Positions 26,004-34,886 of a stretch of 64,000 nt of DNA are shown here, one piece after another. The notes under the pieces are model-generated. The model was not told the origin of the DNA, did not search any database, and saw nothing but the letters and a program-made list of their open reading frames with translations. The stretch spans positions 1 through 64,000 of the forward strand of contig JAHISQ010000112.1 in assembly GCA_018818125.1 (NCBI GenBank). Reading direction: 5' to 3'. A program made the translations under genes and the position numbers. Source of the stretch: Candidatus Rifleibacteriota bacterium. GTDB taxonomy: Bacteria; Muiribacteriota; Ozemobacteria; Ozemobacterales; Ozemobacteraceae. Each line of letters starts with the position of its first letter. The stretch's first letter is position 1.

Positions 26004-26950
26004 CGTGCGGTTTTCCCCAGCATTTCGTCGCGAATTTTCGGGTTAATCCAGGCATATAGAAGATCAACGACAAGGTTTACCAGGATAAAGACCAGAGCAC
26101 CCAGAAGCACAATGCCCTGAATTACCGGATAATCGCGCTGTAGAATCGCATCCATGGCAAAACGTCCGATGCCAGGCAGGTCAAAGATTGTCTCAACAAT
26201 TACAGAACCATTGAGATAGCTCGAAAGGTCGAGACCGATAACAGTAATTACCGGAATCAGCGCATTAACCAGGCCGTGTTTAAAGAGAATACGTGCCGGG
26301 CTGAGGCCTTTGGCTCGTGCTGTTCTGATGAAATCCTGATTGAGCACTTCAATCATACTGCTGCGAACAATGCGGGCCAGAAAAGCGGCCGATCTTATGC
26401 CAAGCGTGAATGCTGGCAGAATGAAAGGCATCAATGTATTATCAGCTCTGAAGCCAGAGGTCGGAAACCATCTGAATTTTACGGCAAACACATAGAGAAA
26501 AACCAGGCCTGACAAAAAGACGGGTATGCTGATACCGGTGACCGAAAAAACTGTGCAGACGCGGTCAAGCCAGCGTCCCTGGGTTATGGCACTGATAATA
26601 CCGGCCAGGATGCCGAGCACGATTGAAAAAGTCATGGCGATAGCCGCGAGTTTGAGCGTGTAGGGAAGCTTTTCGATAACCGATTCTAGAACCGGTTTTC
26701 CGGAAACCGCAGAATCTCCAAGATTACCGTGGTAAATGCGGCTCAGGTATGAAGAAAACCGCTGATATAGCGGCTGGTTTAATCCCATTTCTTCTGAAAT
26801 GCGCGCGAGTGTGGCCGCATCGGCGCGCGGTCCGGCAATTGTCTGCGCCGGGTCGCCAGGAATCATGTAGAGTACAATGAACGCGATCAAAAGAATACCA
26901 ATAAGAACTGGTATGGTGGCCGAGAGTCTTCTGATCGTGAATTCAAGCAT
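26000..26950 (-). CDS. dppB: Peptide/nickel ABC transporter permease, DppB type
   Basis: 316 aa. It begins 'MLEFTIRRLSATIPVLIGILLIAFIVLYMIPGDPA', the standard DppB/OppB start, and has 'FIRTARAKGLSPARILFKHGLVNALIPVITVIG' as the ATPase-contact EAA loop. There are about six membrane segments. It starts immediately after the binding-protein stop and overlaps dppC. It imports peptides or related substrates together with DppC, DppA and two ATPases. Confidence 0.93.
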   Translation of the reverse strand: MLEFTIRRLSATIPVLIGILLIAFIVLYMIPGDPAQTIAGPRADAATLARISEEMGLNQPLYQRFSSYLSRIYHGNLGDSAVSGKPVLESVIEKLPYTLKLAAIAMTFSIVLGILAGIISAITQGRWLDRVCTVFSVTGISIPVFLSGLVFLYVFAVKFRWFPTSGFRADNTLMPFILPAFTLGIRSAAFLARIVRSSMIEVLNQDFIRTARAKGLSPARILFKHGLVNALIPVITVIGLDLSSYLNGSVIVETIFDLPGIGRFAMDAILQRDYPVIQGIVLLGALVFILVNLVVDLLYAWINPKIRDEMLGKTAR

Positions 26951-28549
26951 CTAGTCGTTAACTGTCAGCGTCAGCGCATTGTCGCAGAAAAACATTGGCG
27001 TAAAATCCATGTTGTTTACTTTGGAACTGGTAAGATAACTTTCACTGGCATGCCAGAGATAGATCCAGGGCGCGTGTTCAGCAACTTTGCGGTTGATGCG
27101 GTCGTAAGCCTCGGCGCGGCGCGCGTTATCCTGAATCTTAACGGATTCTTCGATCATGTGATCGATATCGTCGTTTTTAAACCTGGCGCGATTGCCGCCG
27201 GCACCCCAGTTGCTTGAATGAAACAGGGGGAACAGAAAGTTCTCGCCATCGGGGTAATCACCAAACCAGCTCATATAAAAGGCTGGTGCTTCGCCTTTGC
27301 TGACCGCGTCTTTGAGCGCGCTCCATTCCATCGGCTTGAGATTTATGACAACCCCGTGCTTTTTAAACTCACCCTGCAGCAGACGGGTAATTTCGAAAGC
27401 TGATTGAGCTGAACGCTGGTAAAGATCAAAGGTCAGGGGTTTTGATATAGAATAGCCGGCTTCTTTTAACAAACGCTTTGCTTCTTCAGGGTTGTATTCG
27501 AGGCCGTTCTGGTCTTTGTTGTAACCACTGATGCCTGGCGGAATGCTTCCATTTGCCGGAATTGCACGGCCCTGATAGACTGCTTTGATGATTTTTTCGC
27601 GGTCAACCAGCATATTGAGAGCTCTACGCACTCTTGCATCATCGAAGGGTGCGACCTGATTGTTAAAGCCTACATAAAAAACGTTAAGAGATGGAACATC
27701 TGTAATTCTCGAAGAAAAGTCCGGATCAGCTTTGAAACGCTCGTAGTTAGCGGGATAAAGCTGCAGCATGTCGAGGTTGCCGCTTTCGAATTCCATTTCG
27801 GCTTTCATGTTTTCCGGAATAATGCGAATATCCATGCTGGCCAGATGTGGTTTCTGTCCATGATAGTTTTTATTGGCGGTAAGCTTGACGAAACTGTCGC
27901 GGACGCGGTCGGTGATTTTAAAAGGCCCGGTGCCGGCAGGTTTTTCGAAAAAACTGCGGTCAGCTATTTCGTGTGCATTGCCAGAGGGGAGAATGTAGCA
28001 GGCAGGCATGCTCAAAAGGCTCATGAACGGTGCAAACGGTGCGATAAGTTTGATAGAGACTGTATAGTCGTCAAGAGCGGTAATGCCGGATACTGTGCTG
28101 GCTTCGCCGCGCAGGCATTCGGCGGCGCCTTCTACTTTTTCGAGCACCCAGGTTCGGGGTGAGCCGACTGTCGGGTCGAGTATGCGATTGAGTGAATAGA
28201 CGACGTCGCTCGCAGTCATGACCTGGCCGTTGTGAAAAAAAACATTTTGTTTGAGGCGGAAGACAAACTCTTTGCCGTCGGCTGCAACTGTCCATGAATC
28301 GGCAAGATTGCCGACCAGCTTCATTTTTTCGTCGTAACGAACCAGACCATCAAAGATTTTGGCCTGAATGCTGGCTTCGTTGACATCGACTCCGCGCGCC
28401 GGGTCAAGGTTTGATGGTTCCGAAGACAGATAGCCGGAAAATACGCCTTTATAGCTCGAAGGGTTGGTTTCGGCTGGCGAATTAAACAGCAGACTGGCTG
28501 TTAAAAACATTACACAGACAAAAGCTGTCGAAAAGAGAAAACGTTTCAT
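26951..28549 (-). CDS. dppA: Peptide/nickel ABC transporter substrate-binding protein (family 5)
   Basis: 532 aa from ATG 28549 (AAGGTGG upstream). An Sec-type signal peptide with no lipobox (MKRFLFSTAFVCVMFLTASLLF) is present. SBP family 5 signatures are 'LDPARGVDVNEASIQAKIFDGLVRYDE', 'VFFHNGQVMTASDVVYSLNRILDP' and 'VRRALNMLVDREKIIKAVYQGRAIPANGSIPPG'. It binds oligopeptides or similar ligands in the periplasm. It is the first transporter gene of the operon, after the phosphoesterase gene. Confidence 0.92.
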   Translation of the reverse strand: MKRFLFSTAFVCVMFLTASLLFNSPAETNPSSYKGVFSGYLSSEPSNLDPARGVDVNEASIQAKIFDGLVRYDEKMKLVGNLADSWTVAADGKEFVFRLKQNVFFHNGQVMTASDVVYSLNRILDPTVGSPRTWVLEKVEGAAECLRGEASTVSGITALDDYTVSIKLIAPFAPFMSLLSMPACYILPSGNAHEIADRSFFEKPAGTGPFKITDRVRDSFVKLTANKNYHGQKPHLASMDIRIIPENMKAEMEFESGNLDMLQLYPANYERFKADPDFSSRITDVPSLNVFYVGFNNQVAPFDDARVRRALNMLVDREKIIKAVYQGRAIPANGSIPPGISGYNKDQNGLEYNPEEAKRLLKEAGYSISKPLTFDLYQRSAQSAFEITRLLQGEFKKHGVVINLKPMEWSALKDAVSKGEAPAFYMSWFGDYPDGENFLFPLFHSSNWGAGGNRARFKNDDIDHMIEESVKIQDNARRAEAYDRINRKVAEHAPWIYLWHASESYLTSSKVNNMDFTPMFFCDNALTLTVND

Positions 28550-28595
28550 GTTGCCACCTTGGTATAATTTTATCTCTTCTCTATTAATCGGCAAG

Positions 28596-29060
28596 TCATG
28601 GTTGCACCTTTAATTCTGCATAAAGTTCGTTTCCATTAATCTCGAGAACAGCCACAGATGCCGGAAGTCCGGCGCGCGGCAATGTTGGGCTGCCTGGGTT
28701 GATAACCAGCAGGCCGCCTTCATCATTAATTAGCGAGATGTGGGTATGCCCGTAAACCATCACCCGGCTTTGAGAACTCAAAGCCTGTCTGGCAACCGGG
28801 GCGCGATGCGCGGCAGTTAGCAGGCCGCAGCCTATTTCAACAGAGATGGTCTCTGGAGTAGAAAATTCCCTCATATCGCAATTGCCACGCACTGCATAGA
28901 CGGGGGCTATGGCCTTGAGCGCATGTAGATACTCCGGTCTCTCGACGTCACCTGCGTGTATGATCATGTTGACGCCGGCAAAGGCGTTAATAATCCAATC
29001 TGGCACATCACAGGCGTTGGGATTGGTTATGTGGGTATCAGAAATTATTCCGATTTTCAT
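28596..29060 (-). CDS. YfcE/MJ0936-type metallophosphoesterase
   Basis: 154 aa. The calcineurin-like metal-binding motifs appear in order: 'ISDTH' (residues 7-10), 'IIHAGDV' (Asp38), 'RGNCD' and 'YGHTH' near the C-terminus, then 'NPGSPTLPR', which defines the YfcE family. The 'THG' motif expected before the last site reads 'AAHRAP', so one metal-ligand His is retained but its context changed. The enzyme is a cytoplasmic phosphodiesterase of unknown natural substrate. It heads the transporter operon with a 46-bp gap. Confidence 0.85.
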   Translation of the reverse strand: MKIGIISDTHITNPNACDVPDWIINAFAGVNMIIHAGDVERPEYLHALKAIAPVYAVRGNCDMREFSTPETISVEIGCGLLTAAHRAPVARQALSSQSRVMVYGHTHISLINDEGGLLVINPGSPTLPRAGLPASVAVLEINGNELYAELKVQP

Positions 29061-29108
29061 AATTAATTAGTAATCTCCTGTCGAAAAGGCAGATGAAGCT
29101 TCAGCTGG

Positions 29109-29137
29109 TTGTGGTCTGCCGTCGCTGAGTGTATAAT
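29109..29137 (+). promoter_or_regulatory. Promoter of the RDD-protein gene
   Basis: TTGTGG (29109-29114), a 17-bp spacer, then TATAAT (29132-29137). The start codon lies 66 bp downstream behind GGAGG. Confidence 0.6.
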
Positions 29138-29203
29138 TTGTTCAAATGTTTGCTATACATAGCTGCTTGTCTTAATTTACGATGTTCCGGAGGATTTAAC
29201 AAG

Positions 29204-29818
29204 ATGTCAGAAACAGAAACCAATCAATCAAATCAGACAGCCGAAGCTTCTGGTGCTGGAAAGCCCCTTGGCAGTCCGGCGGCAGCGCCAACTGGTGCTT
29301 TAGTATTTCATCTCGATCAGATCCTGCAAAAGCGACTGTTGGCTACTTTTATCGATCTGGTACTGGTGGGCGTTGTTGCTGCGGTGCTGATATTTATTGC
29401 AACAATGGTTTTAGGACAATTTTTTGGTTCGCTGTTCAGCTTTTTTGTGCTCGCTGCTTCTGCCGTTATTGTTCTTGTCAAAGATATGCCATTCAAATTT
29501 GGCGAACTTGATTGTCAGAGTCCAGGCAAAAAGGCCATGAATATTAGAGTTACCGATCTTCAGGGCAACTCGATTACCCTGAAGCAGTCGATGCAGCGCA
29601 ATTTCATACTTGCGATGCCTTATGTGCTCTCAGCATTGGGAAGTCTGCTCGGCGCAATTCCTCTGGGAATAGGCTTTATTGGAACTCTTTTTATCGTTAT
29701 GCCACTTATGTTTATCGCTTCGATTGCGAATGTTTACGAGATCTATCGAATTTACAGCGGCGAAAGAAATCGGCGTTGGGGTGATGAACTTGCCGGTACG
29801 ATTGTTGCCTGGGAATAA
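29204..29818 (+). CDS. RDD-family membrane protein
   Basis: 204 aa from ATG 29204 (CCGGAGG upstream). Residues 1-40 are polar and Ala/Gly/Pro-rich. From 'LQKRLLATFIDLVLVGVVAAVLIFIATMV' onward it is a typical RDD domain (Arg, then Asp in the first helix), with 'SPGKKAMNIRVTDLQGNSITLKQSMQRNFI' as the conserved cytoplasmic loop. There are about four membrane segments. RDD proteins are thought to act in transport or stress adaptation. The exact role is unknown. Confidence 0.85.
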   Translation: MSETETNQSNQTAEASGAGKPLGSPAAAPTGALVFHLDQILQKRLLATFIDLVLVGVVAAVLIFIATMVLGQFFGSLFSFFVLAASAVIVLVKDMPFKFGELDCQSPGKKAMNIRVTDLQGNSITLKQSMQRNFILAMPYVLSALGSLLGAIPLGIGFIGTLFIVMPLMFIASIANVYEIYRIYSGERNRRWGDELAGTIVAWE

Positions 29819-29883
29819 CAGATCTGCCTGAACAGCCAAAAAAATGTTAAAATTTTGGCGGACTTGCTGTATAGTAGCAGGTA

Positions 29884-30396
29884 ATGAATCGCAACCAATT
29901 GATATTGCTGCTTATTGCCATATTCAGCTTCCCGCTGATTTATTTATTCATTCCGGATTCGCAACCGGGCAGTCTGTCGTCGCTAGAAGGTGTAACCCTG
30001 TCGAACTTCTCGGGCCAGAAGTTCAGACTGGCCGGTCAGTTTACCGAAAAGCCTCTGTTGTTGGTTTTCTGGTCGGTGACTTGCGGCACCTGCATTGAAG
30101 AGATACCTTTTATCATAAGACTTCACGAAGAGTTTAAAAACAAAGTGACTATTATCGGAATTCATCCGCCAGGCTATCCGGCCGCCAAAATACAGCGCTT
30201 TGTTAAGAAATTTCCGCAGCAGATACCTTACATGCTGGCTATTGACGAGCAGAGTACGTTGATCAAGAGCTATGAGATTACGGTGCTGCCTCGAACGGTT
30301 CTGGTGAACAAGCAGGGTAAGGTTCTTTATGATCATCTTGGGTATGCTCCCGAAAACGAAAAGGAGATCGAACTTGCTATCAAATCAAATTTATAA
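29884..30396 (+). CDS. TlpA-like membrane-anchored thioredoxin, first copy
   Basis: 170 aa with an N-terminal anchor (MNRNQLILLLIAIFSFPLIYLFI). The thioredoxin-like domain has active-site Cys67-Gly-Thr-Cys70 ('LVFWSVTCGTCIEEIPFI') and the cis-Pro segment 'ITVLPRTVLVNKQGKVLYDHLGY'. It probably keeps apocytochrome cysteines reduced or handles other periplasmic dithiols. Its 3' end overlaps the start of a second TlpA-like gene by 23 bp, and the cytochrome c gene lies downstream in the same run. Confidence 0.88.
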   Translation: MNRNQLILLLIAIFSFPLIYLFIPDSQPGSLSSLEGVTLSNFSGQKFRLAGQFTEKPLLLVFWSVTCGTCIEEIPFIIRLHEEFKNKVTIIGIHPPGYPAAKIQRFVKKFPQQIPYMLAIDEQSTLIKSYEITVLPRTVLVNKQGKVLYDHLGYAPENEKEIELAIKSNL

Positions 30397-30958
30397 GTCA
30401 GGTTTGGTTAAGCTGTCGCTGATGATAGCCATTCTGTTCTGTGCCACATCATTGCTGGCTGACGAGCCGGCTTCTTTCTCAAAACTGCTTGCGGCCGGCC
30501 AGTCTGCGCCTATCTGCCGGCTCAATGCGACTGACGACGTTGAACACGAGTTTCCCTCTGCCGGTCACTGGAACATGATCTTTTTCTGGTCATTGTTTTG
30601 CCACTCATGTATCGAAGAGATGCCAACTGTGCAAGCTCGCCTCGCCGAACTTGGCGAAGCCGACCTCAGGCCTTTTTTTGTTTCGCTCGATACGCTGCGC
30701 ATGCAGAAGGCGCTGATCAATTTCTGTAAACTTCGTGACTTCAAACACCCGGTTCTGATGGAACGGGTTGCTTCTGATTCGTTTGAGACTGCTGACAAGT
30801 GGGGAGTTGCCATGACACCTTCGGTTTTTATAGTTGCTCCCGATGGCAAAATTGCCTGGTCGCATCAGGGGCCGATGGATATCGAAAAGTTTTTTGCAGA
30901 CTTTAAAGAAATGTCTCAGCAATCAGCGTCAGCGGCTTGCTCGTGTGACAACCACTGA
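30374..30958 (+). CDS. TlpA-like thioredoxin, second copy
   Basis: 194 aa from a TTG at 30374 placed seven bases after AAGGAG. The ORF from 30329 has no SD. The signal peptide ends near LLADE. The thioredoxin-like domain has Cys76-His-Ser-Cys79 ('IFFWSLFCHSCIEEMPTV') and 'WGVAMTPSVFIVAPDGKIAWSHQGPM'. The CHSC active site differs from the CGTC of copy one, so the two may have different redox potentials or partners. The C-terminus carries an extra 'AACSCDNH' with two more cysteines. It overlaps the first copy and sits 1 bp before the parvulin gene. Confidence 0.82.
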   Translation: MLSNQIYKSGLVKLSLMIAILFCATSLLADEPASFSKLLAAGQSAPICRLNATDDVEHEFPSAGHWNMIFFWSLFCHSCIEEMPTVQARLAELGEADLRPFFVSLDTLRMQKALINFCKLRDFKHPVLMERVASDSFETADKWGVAMTPSVFIVAPDGKIAWSHQGPMDIEKFFADFKEMSQQSASAACSCDNH

Positions 30959-30959
30959 T

Positions 30960-31925
30960 ATGTTCAAAAAGATAACGTTGATTGACGATCATCACATGGT
31001 TCTGGTGTCACAGCGTCTGGTGTTTTCTGTGATTGGCGTCTTGCTGGCTTTGACTTTTTTGTTGATGCTTTTTTTTCTGCATATCGATTTTGATCATCTG
31101 CTTGGACGAAAAGATATTGCCATGAAAGTTGGCCAGACTGCCATAACACTTGAAGAACTCAAGCACATACAGGCAATTTCGGGTGTAAAAGCTAAAAGAC
31201 TTGATATTTCAGCTTTTGCATCAGATTTTTTTGAGACCCTCCTTTTTGCTGAAGGCGGTCGACGATTGGGTCTTGATCGTCGTTCCGAGTTTATCAGAAA
31301 AATCTCAGAATTTGATCAGGCTTTACAGAAAACTGATGACAAAGAGATGCTTTCTCGTGCAGTTTTTTTGATTGAAGAGCTAGGTGCTGCCGCTCGTCGC
31401 GAAATTGCCGATGCACAATACCATCCGGCTGAGCTTGAGGCGATAAAGGTCAGTGTGCCGGTGCCAATAGAGAGGCTGCATCTTAAAACTATTTTGGTCG
31501 CCAACGAAGAAGATGCTCAGCGGTTGATTACAGAGCAGGCAGAGGGCGTGTCTTTTGACGAGCTCAATGCGAGCTGGAGCTGCTCTCTTTATCGCGGCGT
31601 TGGCGGCGATATTGGCTGGAAATCGGCTGGTGATTTCCCAGAAGAAGTTTTTAACAGACTGCTTGCAGCTGAGCCGGAAGTGATTACGCATGGTTTCGGT
31701 GATGAGGCAGGAGTTCATCTGTTTGCCGTTGTCAGTCGGCCGAAGAACGATCAGGCACAGCAGATGCGGGCCGAGCATGAGCTGAAGTTGCGCGAGTTGC
31801 GCCGTCGTCGTCTGTTGAAGTATATAGTTGAGTTAAGAAACACGGTTGATTTTTGGATTAATCCGATTTTGCAGACACGCTGTCAGGTGGTGAGTCCGTC
31901 CAGCGTTGCAGATTCAAGTCAGTAA
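30960..31925 (+). CDS. Membrane-anchored parvulin-type peptidyl-prolyl isomerase
   Basis: 321 aa. One N-terminal membrane helix (about residues 17-40, 'LVFSVIGVLLALTFLLMLFFLHI') is followed by a SurA/PrsA-like helical region. A parvulin domain at about 175-275 follows ('RLHLKTILVANEEDAQRLITEQAEGVSFDELNASWS...GGDIGWKSAGDFPEEVFNRLLA...GVHLFAVVSRP'). It should fold exported proteins, perhaps the cytochrome encoded two genes downstream. It begins one base after the preceding stop with no SD of its own, so it is probably translationally coupled. Confidence 0.82.
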   Translation: MFKKITLIDDHHMVLVSQRLVFSVIGVLLALTFLLMLFFLHIDFDHLLGRKDIAMKVGQTAITLEELKHIQAISGVKAKRLDISAFASDFFETLLFAEGGRRLGLDRRSEFIRKISEFDQALQKTDDKEMLSRAVFLIEELGAAARREIADAQYHPAELEAIKVSVPVPIERLHLKTILVANEEDAQRLITEQAEGVSFDELNASWSCSLYRGVGGDIGWKSAGDFPEEVFNRLLAAEPEVITHGFGDEAGVHLFAVVSRPKNDQAQQMRAEHELKLRELRRRRLLKYIVELRNTVDFWINPILQTRCQVVSPSSVADSSQ

Positions 31926-31936
31926 GGGAGTTAGCG

Positions 31937-32485
31937 ATGAGCAAACAAGCGCGAAAACACTATCTGATACTGCCATCTTATCAGATCAGACTGGTGGCGT
32001 TCATGTCGCTGGTGGTATTTGTCGGGTCGATACTGCATGGTTATTTTCTTTATCAGATAACCAGCAAAAACATTCAAGAAGGTTTCTTGTCGGCGCATAA
32101 CCGCCTCAGATCAACCTGGGAAATACTTAAGCCCGCAATAATTGTTACCAATAGTATGAGTTTTCTTTTGATAACTGTTTTTCTGCTGATTATTACTGTG
32201 TTTATCTCACACCGCCTTATTGGCCCGATGTTCAAGGTCGCCGGGCAGCTGCGCCGTATTTCTTCGGGAAAGCTTGATCAGTCATCGCTACGTCTGCGTG
32301 AAGGCGATGAAGGCCAAGTTTTGTGCGAGGCAGTTAATGAACTTCAGGACAAATACCGTCAGCGCTTTGTCAGATTGCGCAAGCTCAGAACTTCGATAGA
32401 CCAGGAACAGCTTAGTGTTCCGCAGATAGCAACTCAGATAGAAGACATTCTCAGCGACATCGAAATCGGCAATGAAAACAACTGA
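31937..32485 (+). CDS. Small HAMP-like membrane protein
   Basis: 182 aa, ATG 31937 with AAGGGAG upstream. Two membrane helices (about 20-42 and 77-95) enclose a short periplasmic loop. A HAMP-type segment follows ('SHRLIGPMFKVAGQLRRISSGKLDQSSLRLREGDEGQVLCEAVNELQDKYR'), with the conserved Pro and the terminal D-E. There is no kinase, cyclase or methyl-accepting domain after it. Such short HAMP proteins often precede multiheme cytochrome genes, as here. Its stop overlaps the cytochrome start by 14 bp. Confidence 0.75.
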   Translation: MSKQARKHYLILPSYQIRLVAFMSLVVFVGSILHGYFLYQITSKNIQEGFLSAHNRLRSTWEILKPAIIVTNSMSFLLITVFLLIITVFISHRLIGPMFKVAGQLRRISSGKLDQSSLRLREGDEGQVLCEAVNELQDKYRQRFVRLRKLRTSIDQEQLSVPQIATQIEDILSDIEIGNENN

Positions 32486-34013
32486 AAACAAAAATAAGCC
32501 CGCCTTGCTTCTGTCATTGCTTGGTTTGTTCGCAAGTCACAGTAGGAGGCGAAGGCATGAGCGCCTCATGATAGAGCTTGATCCGGCGCTCCATCGGCTC
32601 ACCGACACTTTTTGTATAATGCTATTACTGATTTGCCTGCCAGCCATGGCTGCGGCGCAGGTGCAGAGCAAGGATCACCAGAAACTCGCCGAAGAAGCAG
32701 GCTGTTTTGTTTGCCATTATATGCCGCCAGATATCGCTTCGGGTGCCCGCTCCGGCACAGTGCCGCAGGTAGATCCTCGGCTTAAGCGCGGCGCCGGGCA
32801 ATGGTGCGTAAATTGCCATTCAATGGAAGCTATGACTTTGCACCCGACCGGCATCAAGGTTGAGGCAAACACCGATTTGCCACTTGAAGACGGCCAATAT
32901 ATGAGTTGTTTAACCTGTCATTCGCCGCATGCTGCTGCGCTGGCCTCGCAGCCATGGGCACCGCTGGCGATCAGTCCTGCTATTAATGATAAGTTTAGCA
33001 CCTATTTGCTCAATAGTCCGAATAATGAAGGCCAACTCTGCTCAAAATGCCATGCCGATGGCACCGATGTGTTCAGCGGTAGCCTGCACAGCCCGAAAGC
33101 CTTTGATAATAGAAACTTTGCCGGATCAGAGGCGTGCAAGGCCTGCCATCTTGATATTTACGACCAATGGAAAATCACGCCGCACGCCCGCATGACCCGG
33201 AGATTCAGGCACATTGAAAACCAGGCTGAAATACCGGTCGAAGAGCTCGGCGTGCCGCGTGAAAAGATTGCCTGGGTGCTGGGTTCGCACTATGTGCATC
33301 GCTTTGTTGCTGAGGCCAGCGGCACTCTTGTTGTGTTGCCCAAAATCTGGAATATCAACGAAAAGAAGTGGCTCCCAGTAACCGATTACGGCTGGCGCTC
33401 GCGTAATTGGCTCAAGCAATGCGCCGGTTGCCATACCACTGGCTTTTCTGCCGAAAATGACAGTTTTGCCGAGGCTGGAGTAGGTTGTGAAGCCTGCCAC
33501 GGCCCCGGTGTTAATCACGTTCGCACCGGTTCGCCTGATTATATAATGTCGATCAAGAATCTGCCGCCGGAGCGCCAGGAAATGATCTGCATTTCATGCC
33601 ATACTTCCGGCATAGATAACAGTGGGCAATATCATTTTCCAGTGGGTTATCGCCCTGGCGAGGATCTGACCAAATTTTTCTCTGGCTTGACACCAAAACC
33701 TGGTCAGTCATTCGAAAACTTCAGCGGTGACGAAACCTACGAAGACCGTCGACATCAGTGGGAATTTCTGCAGTCGCGCCTGTTTCTGGCCAGTGGTCTA
33801 ACCTGCGATTACTGTCAGAATTTCCGTAACATTAAGACCGCAGATTCGGCTGAATTTCTTACTCACAACCAGTATTGCATGACCTGCCATACCGACAAAC
33901 AAGAGCATCCGCCAGAGTCGCCAGGCACTGACTGCAATGTCTGCCACCAGCCGACCCGCCACCTCAACGGCAACCTTTCGGTTCACGACCATCGCTACAA
34001 ATTCGATAAATAA
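32472..34013 (+). CDS. Decaheme c-type cytochrome with an extra degenerate haem site
   Basis: 513 aa. Ten canonical CXXCH motifs begin at Cys78, 112, 146, 190, 222, 317, 339, 373, 469 and 488, and one degenerate site CDYCQ is at Cys445. 'GSEACKACHLDIYDQWKITPHARMTRR' is the cytochrome c554-type segment. The start is uncertain: ATG 32472 overlaps the previous gene and has only a weak SD, and ATG 32568 is also possible. Either way a hydrophobic signal (FCIMLLLICLPAMAAAQ) exports the protein. It is likely a periplasmic electron-transfer protein, possibly acting on an N- or S-oxyanion. Two thioredoxins and a parvulin precede it, and the haem genes follow. Confidence 0.88.
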   Translation: MKTTENKNKPALLLSLLGLFASHSRRRRHERLMIELDPALHRLTDTFCIMLLLICLPAMAAAQVQSKDHQKLAEEAGCFVCHYMPPDIASGARSGTVPQVDPRLKRGAGQWCVNCHSMEAMTLHPTGIKVEANTDLPLEDGQYMSCLTCHSPHAAALASQPWAPLAISPAINDKFSTYLLNSPNNEGQLCSKCHADGTDVFSGSLHSPKAFDNRNFAGSEACKACHLDIYDQWKITPHARMTRRFRHIENQAEIPVEELGVPREKIAWVLGSHYVHRFVAEASGTLVVLPKIWNINEKKWLPVTDYGWRSRNWLKQCAGCHTTGFSAENDSFAEAGVGCEACHGPGVNHVRTGSPDYIMSIKNLPPERQEMICISCHTSGIDNSGQYHFPVGYRPGEDLTKFFSGLTPKPGQSFENFSGDETYEDRRHQWEFLQSRLFLASGLTCDYCQNFRNIKTADSAEFLTHNQYCMTCHTDKQEHPPESPGTDCNVCHQPTRHLNGNLSVHDHRYKFDK

Positions 34014-34032
34014 CTGCATCTAACTCAAGAGC

Positions 34033-34061
34033 TTGTACTGGTTGAATTAATGTGTTAAGAT
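34033..34061 (+). promoter_or_regulatory. Candidate promoter of the haem operon
   Basis: TTGTAC (34033-34038), a 17-bp spacer, then TAAGAT (34056-34061). The predicted transcript start is only a few bases before the hemX ATG at 34071, which has no SD, so a near-leaderless mRNA is expected. Confidence 0.45.
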
Positions 34062-34070
34062 TTTTTCACC

Positions 34071-34886
34071 ATGCAGGTTCTTGTTGCTTCAACTTTGCTT
34101 GCCTACGCACTGGCGACCTTTTTTCGCGTTAAGGAAAAGGTGGCTGGCCGCTCGCTGCCCTTACATGCCAACCTGTCATTCTGGCTCGGACTTGTCTGCA
34201 ACGCAATTCTGGCACTTGAAATCTTTGCGTTCGACGGTATCTATCTACATTATCGAACCCTGTTCATTGTGGGCGCGCTAAGTCTGGCGCTTTGCACTGC
34301 CGCGATAGAAAGACTGCTCAAAGAAAATTTCTTCAGCATATTCACGCTGCCGGCAAGCTTTGCATTAATGCTTTGTTCTATTTTTGCCGGCGGCAAACTG
34401 TCCGGCGGGCAGTTCGCACACGGTTGGTTTGCTCTGCACATGGTGCTGGCGATACTTGGTGAATGCTTCTTCCTGATCGCCGCCGTTTCGTCGGTTACTT
34501 ACCTGTTTGTCGTGCGCCGTCTCAAAAAAAAGAATCGGTTGCGCGCGGTATTTTTCTTTCCGCCGCTGGCCAGACTCGACGATCTTACCTTCAAGTTAAT
34601 CGTTTTTGGCACCGCTGTTTTTGCCGCTGGTCTGGCGATAGGACTTTACGGCAATCTGAGTTACTTTGCCGGTTTTACACCAGGCGGTAAGCACATTTTT
34701 GCCGGCTTTGTGCTGGTCTTTTATCTTGCGTTGATCATCACCAGACGCCCGTTTAAATTGACCGGCAATCGCTTGGCTATGCTTGCTGTCGCAGGCTTTT
34801 TACTGTCTGTTGGTTTGATGGTCATTCCTGACAATAGTGTACACTGGCAGCCTCTGGAGACACCAGCTCAGGAGACTGTAAAATGA
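34071..34886 (+). CDS. hemX: HemX/CcsA-like integral membrane protein
   Basis: 271 aa with about eight membrane segments. It lies directly upstream of hemA-type genes, as hemX does in many bacteria. 'HMVLAILGECFFLIAAVSSVTYLFVVRRLKKKN' and 'KHIFAGFVLVFYLALIITRRP' match the short CcsA/HemX group, with conserved histidines but without the WGxxWxWD haem-handling motif of true CcsA. HemX tunes the level of glutamyl-tRNA reductase in Bacillus. That role here is inferred. Its stop overlaps sirC by 4 bp. The symbol is by position and topology. Confidence 0.72.
   Translation: MQVLVASTLLAYALATFFRVKEKVAGRSLPLHANLSFWLGLVCNAILALEIFAFDGIYLHYRTLFIVGALSLALCTAAIERLLKENFFSIFTLPASFALMLCSIFAGGKLSGGQFAHGWFALHMVLAILGECFFLIAAVSSVTYLFVVRRLKKKNRLRAVFFFPPLARLDDLTFKLIVFGTAVFAAGLAIGLYGNLSYFAGFTPGGKHIFAGFVLVFYLALIITRRPFKLTGNRLAMLAVAGFLLSVGLMVIPDNSVHWQPLETPAQETVK

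Noticed and set aside
32557..32570. ATG after AGGAGGCGAAGGC as the start of the cytochrome
   Set aside because: That ATG is out of frame and runs into a stop after four codons.
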